Of a stretch of 64,000 nucleotides of DNA, positions 1 through 11,900 are shown one piece after another (position 1 is the stretch's first letter; every line of letters begins with the position of its first letter). The notes below the pieces were generated by a model that was given only the letters and a program-made list of their open reading frames with translations, was not told the origin of the DNA and searched no databases. Position numbers and translations under genes: made by a program. Source of the DNA: Formicarius rufipectus (taxonomy: Eukaryota; Chordata; Aves; Passeriformes; Formicariidae); assembly GCA_013399695.1 (NCBI GenBank), contig VXAU01000926.1, forward strand, positions 344,875 to 408,874, in the 5' to 3' direction.

Positions 1-1029
1 CATCCTGTAAGAGCATATTATTTATATAAATATATTTGATTTACAAATAAGATATAGATAGGCAAGTTAAGTATATATAAATAAAAGACGTGGGTTGATT
101 TCTGCAGACTTACTTTGGGATCCACTGCACAGTGAGGATCTCTTGACTGGTTAGTAAAGAGAATTCAGACTACCAGATCAGTTAAGTATGCTGGCATTCA
201 CCTATATTTTGGTCTTGGGGTGAGAGGAGCAGCTTGTCCCAGATGCCTTGCTGGGACATGTGACTGAGAACCTTGACTCCTGCTTCTAGGTTAACCATTT
301 ACTGCCCTAGAGATTGATATCACCTGTCATCTCTCAGGCCTGGACTACCACCCCACATACCACCTACACACATTACTGCAGCTTGGGAACACATTCTCAT
401 ATTTTTCTTAAACAATCCTTCAATATTAAGTCCTGCTCATTCACACACCATTAAAATTCCTCATGGCTCCTTAGACACAAAATAAGCCCAGACAGGCAGA
501 CAGGCTCATGAAAGTTGCTTAGCAAAACATGACAGAGATGTCCTCCCAACAAAACACACACTTAACTACTTGGTAGCCTAGCCCAAAGTGGCAAAAATCT
601 CCCTCTGACACCTTAGCAGTTTCTATAGCAACAGGTTGCTGCTAAAAATGTTAGATGCAAAATTCCTCATGTTGGGCAAACAAGAGCTACAAGGACAGAC
701 TGAAAAGAAGAAAACTTCTAAATAGCTATTGCCAGAGCTAGCACAGGCTCTGCTAATTCACAAGGCAGTGATTAAAAGAAATTAAATTAAAAGAAACGCC
801 TAGCCACCTGCTAGCTGGGCAGTGCATGATGCATAGGGACATGTCTGTGGAGCACTGTCCTGCAGCATCCCCCAAAAAGAGGTGGAGCAACAAGTATTCC
901 TCTGTTCTGCAAGGAAGCACTTGGAAGTGAAGACAGCTGTTTTTAGGAACAGAACTCCAGCACAGCATATTGATTAAGAAGCCTAAAAGCCAAGATATTA
1001 GATTACAGGTTTGGCAGTGCTGCTGCTGC
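1..1029. other. Non-coding stretch, nothing identified
   Basis: AT-rich unique-looking DNA. The open frames on both strands are short, have no recognisable domain and lack convincing splice sites. I see no repeat family here. Confidence 0.6.
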
Positions 1030-1140
1030 TCCTCCATGAATCAAGACTGGGTCATTCAACCTCTGAGACCTCAGTCTTCCCTGCTGTATATGAAAAGTAG
1101 TTCATAGGTCTCACATGTAGCAGGCAAAACATCTCAAAGG
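1030..1140 (+). repeat. Possible MIR-like SINE fragment
   Basis: The segment around 1048-1110 follows the MIR core order: a 'cattcaacctctgagacctc' block, then 'agtcttccctgctgtatatg', which correspond to the MIR blocks for 'acttaacctctctgagcctc' and 'agtttcctcatctgtaaaat'. The match is by eye, short and divergent. If real, it is an ancient amniote SINE remnant with no coding capacity. Confidence 0.42.
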
Positions 1141-2924
1141 CAGCAGTGCAGGCAGTGCACCAGGGCCAACTGCCTGCTCATGATACCTTGGGCTGCTTTA
1201 TGGACTCCGGTGCAGCACTCGGTTTATTACACACATTGTGTTAGAGGCAGAAATGCCCTTCTTGGCTTGAGTAACAACCAGCTTAGCATGACATCATTTT
1301 TTTTTTCTGTCTGTCTTCATTTCCTGCTAAGGGGAAAAAGCACTGTGGATACCTTGCCATGAACTTTACATTGATACTCCCTTCACACATACCAGAAGTT
1401 CTTGGAAGATTCTCCTGGTCAGATTAAATCCAAATGCATAAAATCAAAGCAGCCACAGCTCAGCTGCACAGAGAAGGAAGGCAAAAGGAAGCCCACCACA
1501 GTACCAAGAAGCAACTGCATTTGTCTGTGTGGTTCTCAAGTTAGAGAGACCTTAAGAACCCACAGGCTTTCCTCATGAATGTCACACCCACCCCGCAGGA
1601 ACTCACACCAACCTGATTTCGCTTTCATGTGCTGCTGAGTCAGGGGAAAACTCACAACACACACAAGTGTATGTGTATGTGCACATGTTTGTTTATGCAT
1701 GAGCTGTCAAACCCTCGAATTATGCACAGATCGACAAGGCTCTTTGAATTCCCGACTGTGAAGTGCATGACATTTAATCTCAACTTTCCTTTTGGATTTC
1801 ATAATGTGCATTATCAGCAATGGCTATTCAGCACACAAGTACCCTTTAGAAAGCTTTCATCAGAAAAAGGAACTAATATAAAGGAGATTGAAAGAGACAA
1901 TGTCTCTGATGCATGACAGGTTCTCTGGCTTCCACAAAAGGCCAGTGTATGTGTACTGTGAGGATCATGCACAGAGACAGTCTGCCCCCAGCCCAGAATA
2001 AAAGCATTTAATGGGTGGAGAGAGCAGGGTTTGAAAGCATGAACTGTAACACGAACCTGTACATCTCCTCACCTCCCTCTTTTTGGTTCCCTGGGAAATA
2101 CACAGGGTGAGCCAACCCCCGGCAGTGTCTATTTTAGGACAAGATGCATCATCCCCTGCAGTGGTTTACCTCTTTCCATACACCATACATCCCCTAGGCA
2201 GGAGTCTAGATGATGAGCAAGACTGCGGTTTTGATTGCTTTTATACAGATGGACAAGATTCTTGACCCTTGCAGTCAGCTTTTTGCTACCTGATCCAAGA
2301 CTAACACTATCCTTTATGCCCATCTCACAGCACTGAGTCACACTTTAGGATTACAAAAAAACTACACAACCACATGAAAGAAAAGGAGTGCCTTCTCTTC
2401 TGCTGGATATGGAAATGCAATGTCCTAAGCAGCTCTTATAAGTCACAGCCACAGAGGACTCACATCTGCCTAAGGAACTAAAGCAAGATTCCTCTTTTTA
2501 TAGCAGAGAGGAGGCAAAGGGGTGGACACCAGTATATAGCATGAATAACCTTGATGACAGGGGATATCTGAGAACTGAGAGGTCTCATAGTCAAGAACCT
2601 CTCTCCCTGTCTTGCCTGGTATATGCAAAAGAAGTCTTAAGAAAGAAAGGATCAAGATAGTACTGAGTACTTCCTTCTCCCTACCTTGTTTTACTTCTCT
2701 ACCCAGGGATCAGGGGGCAACAGGAACATACACAAAGCCAAGTGGTAGCAGCACCAACGCTGACAAATCAAGGTCTCAAGACCCCATGGAAAACACAGTG
2801 CTGCCAGCCAGGTGCCCCATCTCTAATATCAAGGATTGTTTAAGGACCTTCCCTTCTTTCTACAACTTTAAGTCTCAGACACTGGGATACAAGTTCCAGT
2901 AACATCAGGATCATTCATCAGCAT
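1141..2924. other. Non-coding stretch
   Basis: No gene or repeat family recognised. There is a short T-run near 1299 and a TG/CA-rich patch near 1655-1690. The open frames at 1629-1916 and 2612-2902 look like chance frames. Confidence 0.55.
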
Positions 2925-2985
2925 TGTGTGTGTATACACACACATAGTGCTTTGCTATTGCTATGTGTGTATATATACACACACC
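2925..2985. repeat. TG/CA microsatellite arranged as an inverted repeat
   Basis: Two TG-to-CA palindromic blocks (2925-2946 and 2961-2985) flank a short spacer. The arm acacacatag at 2937-2946 is the exact reverse complement of ctatgtgtgt at 2961-2970, so a 10-base-pair stem with a 14-base loop can form. Each block is also nearly self-complementary around a TATA centre. This is a simple-sequence hairpin with no evidence of a transcribed RNA. Confidence 0.8.
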
Positions 2986-5549
2986 TCTATCAGCAAGTGT
3001 GTAGCACAGCCTCTTGTTTAGAAAAGCTCGTGATATAGGAGTGTCCCCATTACCTTACCATTGTCACGCAGCAGTGGCTCTGGAAGTTGCAGGCTGGCCT
3101 CTTCTCCCCCATGTTCTTTGCAAGCACCAATGACAGGAACTGAGTTTGCATGGTGATGTGATGAAGGGAACAAATTGGCTGAAGGGGATAAGCTCATCTG
3201 CTTTATTATTCCTCCATCCATCAATCCTCAATGCATGCCACTTGTCCATAAACAGTGGACGTTTACACACTTCATGGAAGGAACTGGCTGAACTAGTGAT
3301 ATACAGCAGCTGGGTTTTTGCCAGATAAGGCAAGAACATATTCATACACCCCAAGGAACAAAGAGTTGCACTGGGCAGGACAATAGAGCAGAAGGATGCA
3401 TTATAGGTGCCTTCTGTTCAGAAGCATACCAGATCTGTGGCTAGTACAGAGACTCCACCAGCAATGCTGATATTAAAGACACTATATTTTGCTCTCACCT
3501 ACCATGAAAACCTGGGAATGCACAGACAAATTATCTAAATTCTTCAGTCCTGTTCAGTGCAACCGTTGACTACTGACAGATTTCCACTTTCTGTGGAGCA
3601 ATATTTGGGCGCTCTTTATTGCTGTTTCTACAGAAACTTTTTTTTCCCTAGGCCACAAAGGAAATGTTGGTGAAAAGCCAATACCACCTAGGTCCCCTGG
3701 ACTCAGTATTGTGGGTTTTGAGTTTCTCTCTCCCCTCTGCAAGGAGGTAGCTCACGTTTCTACCTACTTGGAATACATCAAACACTTAACATGAATAGCA
3801 TGCCAGGCAGCTAAAACTAAATGTCCAACAGAAACAGTAAAGAGGGACTTAAAACCACGAACCTTTAAGATACATTGTTTCTTCAGAAAACAACCTGCTT
3901 CCTGAAGTTCCTGTTAAGACTGGCAATACAGCCTCCAGTTTCCATGGCACAGTTCTTTCTGAGAGCTCTGTACAACTTGGCAGTGTCTGCAATCAGGCTG
4001 TGCTCAAGCTATTGCCCATGTATCTCTCACAGCTTTGCAGCAACACTGTACAGGGGACCAGTGAGACTGCTGCCTAGCTGGTTGCATGCCATGCATAGCA
4101 AGGCAGGGCCAGACAGCCAGGAATGGTGAATTAAAGACACCTTCTTGGCCATCTGGAAGATTAGGAAGCATGGCTGATCTCAGGAAACTGCCTCCCCTTT
4201 GTCACAGCCATCTCTATATACAGTAGCCCTAGCTGTAAGCCCAGGAAGAAACTACAGTGCCCAGTAAGGGCTGGAGTGATTTTAGGGCTCAGCAATGGAA
4301 TTCCTGGACTAACTTTTGTCAGCTGGAAGAGCTTCTCAGGTCTTTCCATGACCACAGACATCCAACAACAGAGGCTTGTGTTTCACTCATAACATGGCAC
4401 CACTACAAGAGAGTGATTCTGCTGCCATCATGGGTTGCTGAATGAACTCAGACAAAAACACTGTCTCAGTCACCCACGGAGTTTCCTGAAGACTTGTGGG
4501 TTTTCTCTATAGGTCTCTTGACACAGCCCCAAACTGTTTACTTTCTCAACCCAAACAGGATATAGCTAAAAACATGAGGGCTGCAAGCCTTTGTGTGTTG
4601 CTCTGCCTGCACCTGCTCCACTGGGCCAAGCAGTTAAAGTGTTGCTGTCTGATTTTAATAAGAAAAGGAGAAATTTCTCTCTGGTTTGCAGCAGCAGGCA
4701 GGCGGCTGCAAAGGGGACTACACACTAATCTCCCTCTAAAACACAGAATCCCTTCAAACAAATAAATAATTAGGTTGGCAGCAGCCAGTATTATCGGACA
4801 CTCTTCTGCTACATCAACTTATACTGCTAATACCACTCCCCAGGAGACTGGACTATTGAACTACTGATTTATTTCTAACTGTGTTTCTCCCTATGCTCTC
4901 ATCGGTGCCTTTGACTTAAATTACATCCCTAACATAAATTAAGGAACTGCAGCAGTGGAGCCAGCTACCAGTTCCTCCTTAGGCTTCTGATTTTGGCCCC
5001 ATAGGTTCAGCAAGTGAGCATACAGTTTCGGACCACCAACATCAGCAGAAGCTGCTCAACCTTTAGCACTAAACCCAGCTACAATTGTTTTGATCATTTC
5101 GCTGTTTTGGTGACAGATCTCCCATCTCCCTAACCACAGTGGCAGTCAGTATAAATCTGGACTAGAGATTTCTTACAGACTCTGGGCTTTGCCCTGTAAG
5201 ATAAGCTGGCTAAGGGTCCAACTAAGGTCCAGTATAGAGGAGTCAGGTGCAGCCTAGGCAAGGATTACCCCATCAAAACCAAAGCACAAAGATGCTCAAT
5301 AAGCTGCTATTTTGCATACAGAGGCATAGAAACACATTTACAGATTTAGCTAACTGAAACACACACCCATTGCACAGAATAAGGATAAGAGACTTGTGCA
5401 TATTGTGAAACCCAGAAGGAAAGTTTGCCACTGGAAGACAGGGCTGTGGCACCAGCACTGCATAATAGGCCATCCGGTATGACCCTGCACCATCTCCAAG
5501 CCTCATCCTCTCAGTCTGTCATCCAGGGTCAATCACACTAATCAGCACC
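2986..5549. other. Non-coding stretch
   Basis: No feature recognised. Open frames on both strands are under 100 codons, overlap each other and have no family resemblance. Confidence 0.55.
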
Positions 5550-5625
5550 CCAGATGGACACTGAAACACGGAGATGCATTGTCTTGCAGATGACACAGAG
5601 CTTCATAAACCAAAGAAGCCCAAGG
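5550..5625 (-). repeat. Possible MIR-like SINE fragment, reverse orientation
   Basis: The stretch containing 'actgaaacacggagatgcat', then 'cttgcagatgacacagagct', resembles the reverse-complement MIR core ('actgaggcacagagaggtta' then 'cttgcccaaggtcacacagct'). Divergence is high and the alignment needs small gaps, so this is only a tentative call. Confidence 0.33.
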
Positions 5626-7157
5626 CCAGAGAGTAATTTGTCTTTCCCTTCATGTCTAAACCATCAAAAGTGTCTTTGGTTATAGTCAGATTTCTTTGTG
5701 AACACCTTTCAGCATCTTGGGGAAGAACTCTTTAAACATGAAGTGAACTCATGCTAACCTGCAATCTTCAGGGCAAAATCAAACCCATATATTCCAAGGG
5801 AAGGCAGAAAGCAATGTGAACTGGGAACATCTAGTCACCTCTTAAGTGTTGTTTTTTCTATTCTGGAAAAGGTCCCAATGTATTTTGGGGGCCAAAATTG
5901 AGTCTTCTCCTGTCAAGACTTGTTTTCACATTCCTACGTCAAAAATACAAAACCCAGATGATCTACTTTCTATAAAAAATGTCCCAATAGTGCCAAGGTC
6001 ACCAAGCCATTCCCTCTGGCACCAGGCCAGAAGCAGAACATAAACAATCTCAACATCTTTCTGGTTCACGTGTGCTTTTTGCTCTGCCAAGGGAAAGCTT
6101 GAAACCAAAACCATAGCGCTATGAAGACAGACATCCTCATTTCACGCACAGATGAGCCCCCAGCTCCACCCAGGTCAACATATAGCATCCTGGACAGCCT
6201 CCTGGGAGGATAGTCCATCCTGCTTGCATCAGAGGGAGATATTCTTTGTGTTCCAACAGCATTTAGCAGTTGTCATTAGAAATCTGGGTACCTACTGGCT
6301 GAGGACCAAATACACACATAGCAAAGAACATTTCATGATCCAAACCGCTCAAATTGAGGCTTGTTGCCAGCATGTGGTACCATCCCTCCCAGCCCCTACT
6401 ATTCAACATGTTGACCCTTGAGAGAGCTGCAGGAACACCAGCTGCAGACGTACTCCAAGCATTCAGCATGCTTCAGCACTCAATGCTCATTGAGAACAAT
6501 AGAAAAACATTTCCCTTTGGATCAGGACCCAGCCTCCAAGCAGCTCCAAATGGACAGAAAACCTCAGGGAAGGGCATCTCTGTGGTTTATTCTTCCACAG
6601 ATAAATGGCCACCTCAAGCCATGCCTTTACTTATCTCTCTGAAGATGCTCTTGTGCTCACATCTTTGTAATAAAATCTCACTGTAGGTCCGCAAGCAGAA
6701 AAGAATTTCTCAATTTTTCTTGAGACTGTATGGCAGACATCACCTTCTCAGCCTTCTGGCTGGGATAACCACCTACCCAGAGAACAGCTCCCTCGACATT
6801 GCTCTGCACTGCAGTCAAAGAGCAAGAACACAGACACACTGTAAAGCAACCAACTCCTCCTTTTTGCCAGCTGCCATCACTATCCAGCCCTGCTCTGCTG
6901 AGAGCACTAGGATACTACAGGCTCACAGTGTCCCTCGCACACCACTGTGCATGCATCAGGTCTACTTATGCCAGCTAGTTGAGATATGACTAGGGCTAGT
7001 TGAGGTACCTTCATGCTGAGTCTTAGGAGCTTGTTTATTTTTGGTGTTTTCCAAAACCTTTCTAAGAAAACTTCCTCCCTGGGGCAACTCCCTTAATTAA
7101 AGCATAACTGTTATTTATTTGCTTTAAAAAATCACCTTTCTTATCCACTGGCCCTGA
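5626..7157. other. Non-coding stretch
   Basis: Unique-looking sequence without a recognisable gene or repeat. The overlapping frames at 6354-6686 and 6418-6642 show no domain and no good splice context. Confidence 0.5.
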
Positions 7158-7694
7158 ATGTCATTACTCAGCAGACTCTGCTATAGTGCACATAGAGTTA
7201 CTGAACAAGTTATTTATGCCAAATCCAGAAGAGCCAGTGCTCTTGCATACTCTGTAGTTTCTCATGGCTCAGCTGAGCTGGTGGTAGCCCTAATGTCAAC
7301 AAGACTTTGGTTGCTACTGGCATTTATAACTCCCAGCCTTTGCAGACAGATTAAATTGTACCCATTTAATCACTTGCAGCTCTGGCTTTGCTGGCTCTCA
7401 CTCTTGGGCAGCTGCAAGAGGGACGGGGACATTGGTTCAGTAAGGCAAAGACTCAGTGAACTCCAAGCAGCACTGAGGCAGGGCAAGGAGCAGGCACTGA
7501 ACAAGGTGCTGCTTCTTGCTCAGCCTGGTTTGATCAGTCAGAGTTGTACTCAACTGGAAAGCCTAAGAGCTGCTGCTGCTCTAGACAGAGTGATGCACCT
7601 GCTCAGCTGGGACAGCCAGACTCTGCAAGCAGCACGGCAGACATCTCAGAATGCAGGAATGTGCAACCTCAGGCAGGGATACAGAGCCTGCTGA
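7158..7694 (+). other. Unassigned 178-codon open frame upstream of the CpG island
   Basis: This is one of the longest uninterrupted frames in the window. I do not recognise the protein. The first half is hydrophobic and cysteine-rich without a clear signal peptide. The second half (about residues 90-165) is rich in Leu, Gln, Ala and Ser and could form amphipathic helices. A pyrimidine-rich stretch ending in CAG near 7412 could be a splice acceptor, which would make only the second half exonic. The frame ends about 340 bases before the CpG-rich zone. Chance remains the simplest explanation, because there is no homology and no clear donor. Confidence 0.15.
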
Positions 7695-8029
7695 AAGTGG
7701 GCTTATCTCACCTTCCCCTCTGTGATGGCTAGGTGTCTGTTCCAGCTCTCTCCTTCATCGCAGCTTCCACCCTGACCCTCTCCCTCCAGCCCAAGTAACA
7801 CCCCATCTGCCATGGCCAAGCCCTCCTTGTGGCCAGGGCTCCCAGCACACCTACCCATGGGAGTACAGCTGTGTCAGCTTACCTCATCCCAACCCGAGGC
7901 ACTGCTCAGCCATCGAGGCTGAGCTCCCAGCCTTGTGCGGTGGTCAGGACACAGTCTTCCCTTTCAGGCACCTAAGATACTCATTTGGGGACCGTGCTCC
8001 TCCTGTGACTCTTCCCGAGCATGCATAAA
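7695..8029. other. Spacer before the CpG island
   Basis: C-rich sequence with few CpG dinucleotides compared with the following kilobase. No gene or repeat seen. Confidence 0.5.
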
Positions 8030-8334
8030 AGGATGGGGCACTTTGAAGAAAGAAGCGACATCGGACGCCTGCCTCTAAGTCGAGTGACAGCCAGGAGAAA
8101 GCCCTCGCCACAAAGCCAAGCGACCGTCTGCGCACCACCTCACAGGGTGGCACGGCTACTGTCCCCTCAATGCCTCGGGGTACCCTTTCATTCTCCTACC
8201 AGGATGCAGCGCTCCACCAACCTCACGGGACCAGGCACGGCCAGGACGGAGACCGTCCCATCGCAGCCATGAGCGGCCAGCACAAGGGTTGATCCCTCTC
8301 CTGCCGCCCCTGTCCGTTCGTCCGCCAGTCCATC

Positions 8335-8371
8335 NNNNNNNNNNNNNNNNNNNNNNNNNNNNNNNNNNNNN
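8335..8371. other. Assembly gap (37 N)
   Basis: A run of 37 undetermined bases lies inside the CpG island. The right edge (8372-8403) is almost pure G and C in self-complementary blocks, a type of sequence that often fails in sequencing. The true gap length is unknown. A single further N lies at 8603. Confidence 0.98.
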
Positions 8372-8477
8372 CCGGGGGCCCCCCGCGGCCCGGGGCCCCC
8401 GCCAGCACGGCCGCAGCGGGGTCCGCGCCCCCGATCCCCGAGGCACCGACCGAAACCCGCGGCGCGGAGGGACGCGC

Positions 8478-8484
8478 ACTCACC
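8478..8484 (-). other. Candidate splice donor, minus strand
   Basis: Read on the minus strand, the sequence is GGGCG followed by GTGAGT, a near-consensus 5' splice site. The exon would end at 8484. It lies in the CpG island, as expected for the end of a first exon. There is no transcript evidence. Confidence 0.32.
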
Positions 8485-8615
8485 GCCCTAGCGCAGGTCC
8501 CGGCGGCGACGCGGGGCAGTCCCGAGGGCTGTGCGCGGCTGCCCCATGGGCAGAGCGGCGCCAGGGCGGCCAGCGGCGCCCGCAGCCCGCAGGCGGACAG
8601 ACNCGCCGGCTGCTT

Positions 8616-8620
8616 TACCT
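8616..8620 (-). other. Second candidate splice donor, minus strand
   Basis: Read on the minus strand, the sequence is CCGCAG followed by GTAAAG, a good 5' splice site with the exon ending at 8619. With the site near 8483 it could give alternative first exons of one minus-strand transcript, which would start below the GC box. Confidence 0.32.
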
Positions 8621-8741
8621 GCGGGCTGCTCCGGGGCTCCGTGTGGGTTAGGTGCGGGTTACGCGTGGGCTGCGCAGGGGCCACGCGTGACCGCGGCTCG
8701 GCGCGTGGGAACAAAGAGCAGGGTCCAGGGGCCGGGTTCCT

Positions 8742-8763
8742 GGGAGGGAAGGAGGGGCGGGGG
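8742..8763 (+). promoter_or_regulatory. GC box within a G-quadruplex motif
   Basis: Four G-runs (8742-8744, 8746-8748, 8754-8757, 8759-8763) are separated by loops of 1, 5 and 1 bases, which fits the standard G-quadruplex pattern. The last two runs form GGGGCGGGG, an Sp1/KLF-type GC box. Its place at the edge of the CpG island suggests a core-promoter element. Confidence 0.6.
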
Positions 8764-8956
8764 TGCCCATGGAAATAAGCCCGCAGCTGGGAGCAACAAA
8801 AGGCTCCTGTCCCAGTCCTTCTCTGCCATACAAATGCGGCCTCGGTCGTGCTGGTTACGGGCGCGTGGTTTCGAGGGCTGCTTTACAATTCCCTGTGAAA
8901 GGCGAAAGGGAGCAAACGTGGACGCGAGGGAATACGCATATTTTTTCCAAGTGAGT

Positions 8957-11900
8957 TGGTGCCTGGCTCTCCATCTGCACAGAGAACTGCAGGGCCAGCT
9001 CTCACCGTCAGACTTGCCAAAGCCTGTCCTGGAGCGAGGCTCGCATCACCCGGTCTCTCAGGAGGGATGCTCGGAGATCAAATCGGGCGTGCCGACATTT
9101 TAATGTTGCGGTTGGCTTAGACCAGATGAGATTGTAATGAAAGAGATTGACAGCAAAATAAACAGCAAGCATCAGGGACAATTCGCCCACGAAGGGGTGG
9201 CAGCAAAGCCGGTGGCAGCACTGTACCTGTGTTGACGCAACTCCTTGGTTTTCCAGGGAGGTTTCAGATATGTTTGTTTGATCGAGCTCGTGTCACTGAC
9301 CCACTTTGAAGGTATAGCGAGGAATGCATGAGGGAAAGAGAAGTACAGAGAGGCCGGATCGGGTGGGAACCTCTGAACTCTCTTTAACCCCATGGACAAA
9401 CCCTAATGGGGAGCTACATCCTGAAATGTAGTGTGATGAGGTCATTGAAAATACAAGGGTGTCCTTTGAGAAACTGAAGGCTCATCCACTGGGAAATGGG
9501 CTGAAACATCTCATTTCACAGAGGCCAAGTAATGAATCTTTTGGAAACAGAACATTTCATCAGAAGAAATATCTGACATTTTGGTGTCTGGTTTTGCTGC
9601 ATAACAGGGGGAAAAAAGCAGATTTTTTTTTTTTTTTCTTTTTAATCCAAGTTCCAAAACAAAGTCAATCCTGCCCTGGAGCTAGTTAAAAAATTTACTG
9701 TGATAAAGTTCAAAATTTTCAGTGTGCTTGTACCAGAACAAATACAAGAGATGAAATATTATACGTGCTCCATCTGGGCTTTGTGGCATTGAAATATGAT
9801 AATTAAATACAAAAGCACACAGAACAAATTGAGAAGGCAAAGCCAAAACAATGATATTTTACATTATTGAGATGAAATAACTATGATATTGTCAAACAAG
9901 GAAAGTCAAAATATGCCATGCTGCCTTTTTTAAAGAGAAATTTTCATTCAAAGAGATCTCTCAAAACTGTTTCGAAGAAGTAATGAACAGTTTTCCAAGG
10001 ATAGCTCTCAGGCTGCTGCACTGGGTTAAGAGTTTCAGAAGTAGTAAATGTTCATTCTAAGGTTCATCATTCAAACATTTGTGTCATCTGATGTCACAGG
10101 GAGCTCTGGGGTTATTTCTGGCACATATAAATGTGTTTTTGAAAATACTGTCCTCAGCCAAGATTTTAATTCAGAAATGAGAGCCAGAGACCTCCTATAG
10201 TAGCTGCTTTGTTTGAGACTGCCTCAATCTCCCACACACCCACCTTTTCCTCATTCAGCAGCCTGGGTCAAGCCTTTGTCCTCCCTGCCGAATGTGTTTC
10301 AATGGCAGAGCAACTGCCACAGGACGTGCTCTCAGCCCTGCCCCTCTCCCCTCTCTCTTTGATGCTGGATCATCAGAGCAGATTGTCGCAGCATAAGTAT
10401 CCACAGGATTTCTTGTGAATTTCTTTTCAGCTCCCCCAGCAACAGGCAGATGGATGGGTGCATGCAGATCTCTCCTGTGACGCCTTACAGGTAGGCGTGG
10501 GGTGCAACACAGCTCACAGGAGGAATCAGCAGCAGGAGGCACTTGTGTGAAGATGTTCAAAAGACGGCAGCCAGTCTGGAGGAGGCTTTCACCTGCCCTG
10601 TGCTGCAGCATTACAGAGGTCCAAAAAGTCTTTCGTTTCCTTCAGATCAACTTTAGTACCTGTGCAATCAAACCTTCACTGCAGCATCTCTAGCAAGCAC
10701 CAGTGGTTGGGGGCTGATATTGACATGCAGCATTGGACCACAGGACTGAGGAATCAAGTGGTTCAGAGTCACCAGCTCACTGTGTCCCGGGAGCTTTGAC
10801 TGGGGCACTTAATCAGTCAGGAAAGAAGGAAGGATGGAAAGCAAACTCTGAGCTGTGGGCCCAGGGGAAGGCCAGGATGGAAGTATTGCAGACCAGAGCA
10901 AGGAGGAGGGGAGCAGGAAGAGGGCTGCACTTGCTACTGGAACCTGCATGATCCAGACTGAGCCCAGTGCTTGGATGAAAGGGAAAAAGGAAAGGAAAAA
11001 ATTGTGGATGAACCCTAGGAATGTCCTGCACTTGGCAAGAGTCCATGGGAAGAGACAGTGACTCATAGAGAGTAGGACACAGAGGGTTGGGGGCTCAGAG
11101 GTCCCCAGGCAGCAGCAGGGAAAGGAGTGATTGGTCCAGGGTCTCTCCCAAGCAGCACTCATGAGTATCTGACAGAGGAGCATTTGCAAAGGAGAAGGAT
11201 CTAGCAGCTTTTCCCCTTGTGAGGGGGAAAGCCTTTTGTCTAGATCAAAAGCACAACAGAGCTTTCTTTTTTGCAGTCCCGGCCTGAAGAAACAGCAGCC
11301 TGCTTTCTGCATCTCCAAATAGGACAGTCTGTTAAACACGATGCTTCTGAAATGTGCTAAGGCAGATACATCAGTAGGGTTTGTTATATGCAGTGTTGAA
11401 CACATTAAAATATATGCTGAGAAGATGCAAGGCAGGAGGATAGAGCGCAGAGCTCAGTTCTGTTAGACTGTGTATGGAGCAAGCCTCAGCGATGCTGACA
11501 GGGAGGATTTGTTTCTTTCCCCAGAGAATGCTGAGTCGTCATTTCTCTCCCAGGTCAGCTGGAAACACGGAAAGGGCAGGTAAAGGCGGTGGGTGGCACT
11601 GCCCCCTTCACTTCCCTGGAGGCCTGGCCTCTTCTGTCACCTTGTCACAGAGAGCCAGGTCTGGTAATACGGATGAAAAGTATGAGTGAGTGCCTCCTGT
11701 ATGTGAGAAACCAGGGACAATGTACGGAGAGGCAATAGAGAGAGAGCAGGCTGCCATGAGGGTCCAGAGCTGGCAGTGAGATGTGCTGCTTACTCAGATG
11801 TCCCCTCTTGGTATCTAGCAGATGAAGGTGGTTCCTGCACAAGGGGCTGAAGGCTGCAACCATCCTCAAACAAGCATTTTGTCTATGCAGCACCCAGTGG

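Larger units (their letters stand above)
8030..8950. promoter_or_regulatory. CpG island, candidate promoter and first exon
   Basis: This is the only strongly GC- and CpG-rich block in the window, densest at about 8372-8760. CpG islands of this size in vertebrates usually mark a transcription start. The core includes a GC box (8754-8763), a G-quadruplex motif and good splice-donor sequences on the minus strand (8478-8484, 8616-8620). A GTGAGT at 8951-8956 could serve as a plus-strand donor, so the direction of transcription is undecided and could be divergent. The sequence gap hides part of the island. Open frames crossing the gap contain unknown residues and cannot be judged. No gene identity can be given. 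Confidence 0.75.

Noticed and set aside
8223..8714. Overlapping open frames on both strands across the N gap
   Set aside because: They run through unknown bases and GC-rich DNA, where stop codons are rare by composition. No protein family is visible.
10809..11405. 198-codon minus-strand open frame
   Set aside because: Longest frame in the window, but its hydrophobic, low-complexity sequence has no domain and other frames overlap it on both strands.
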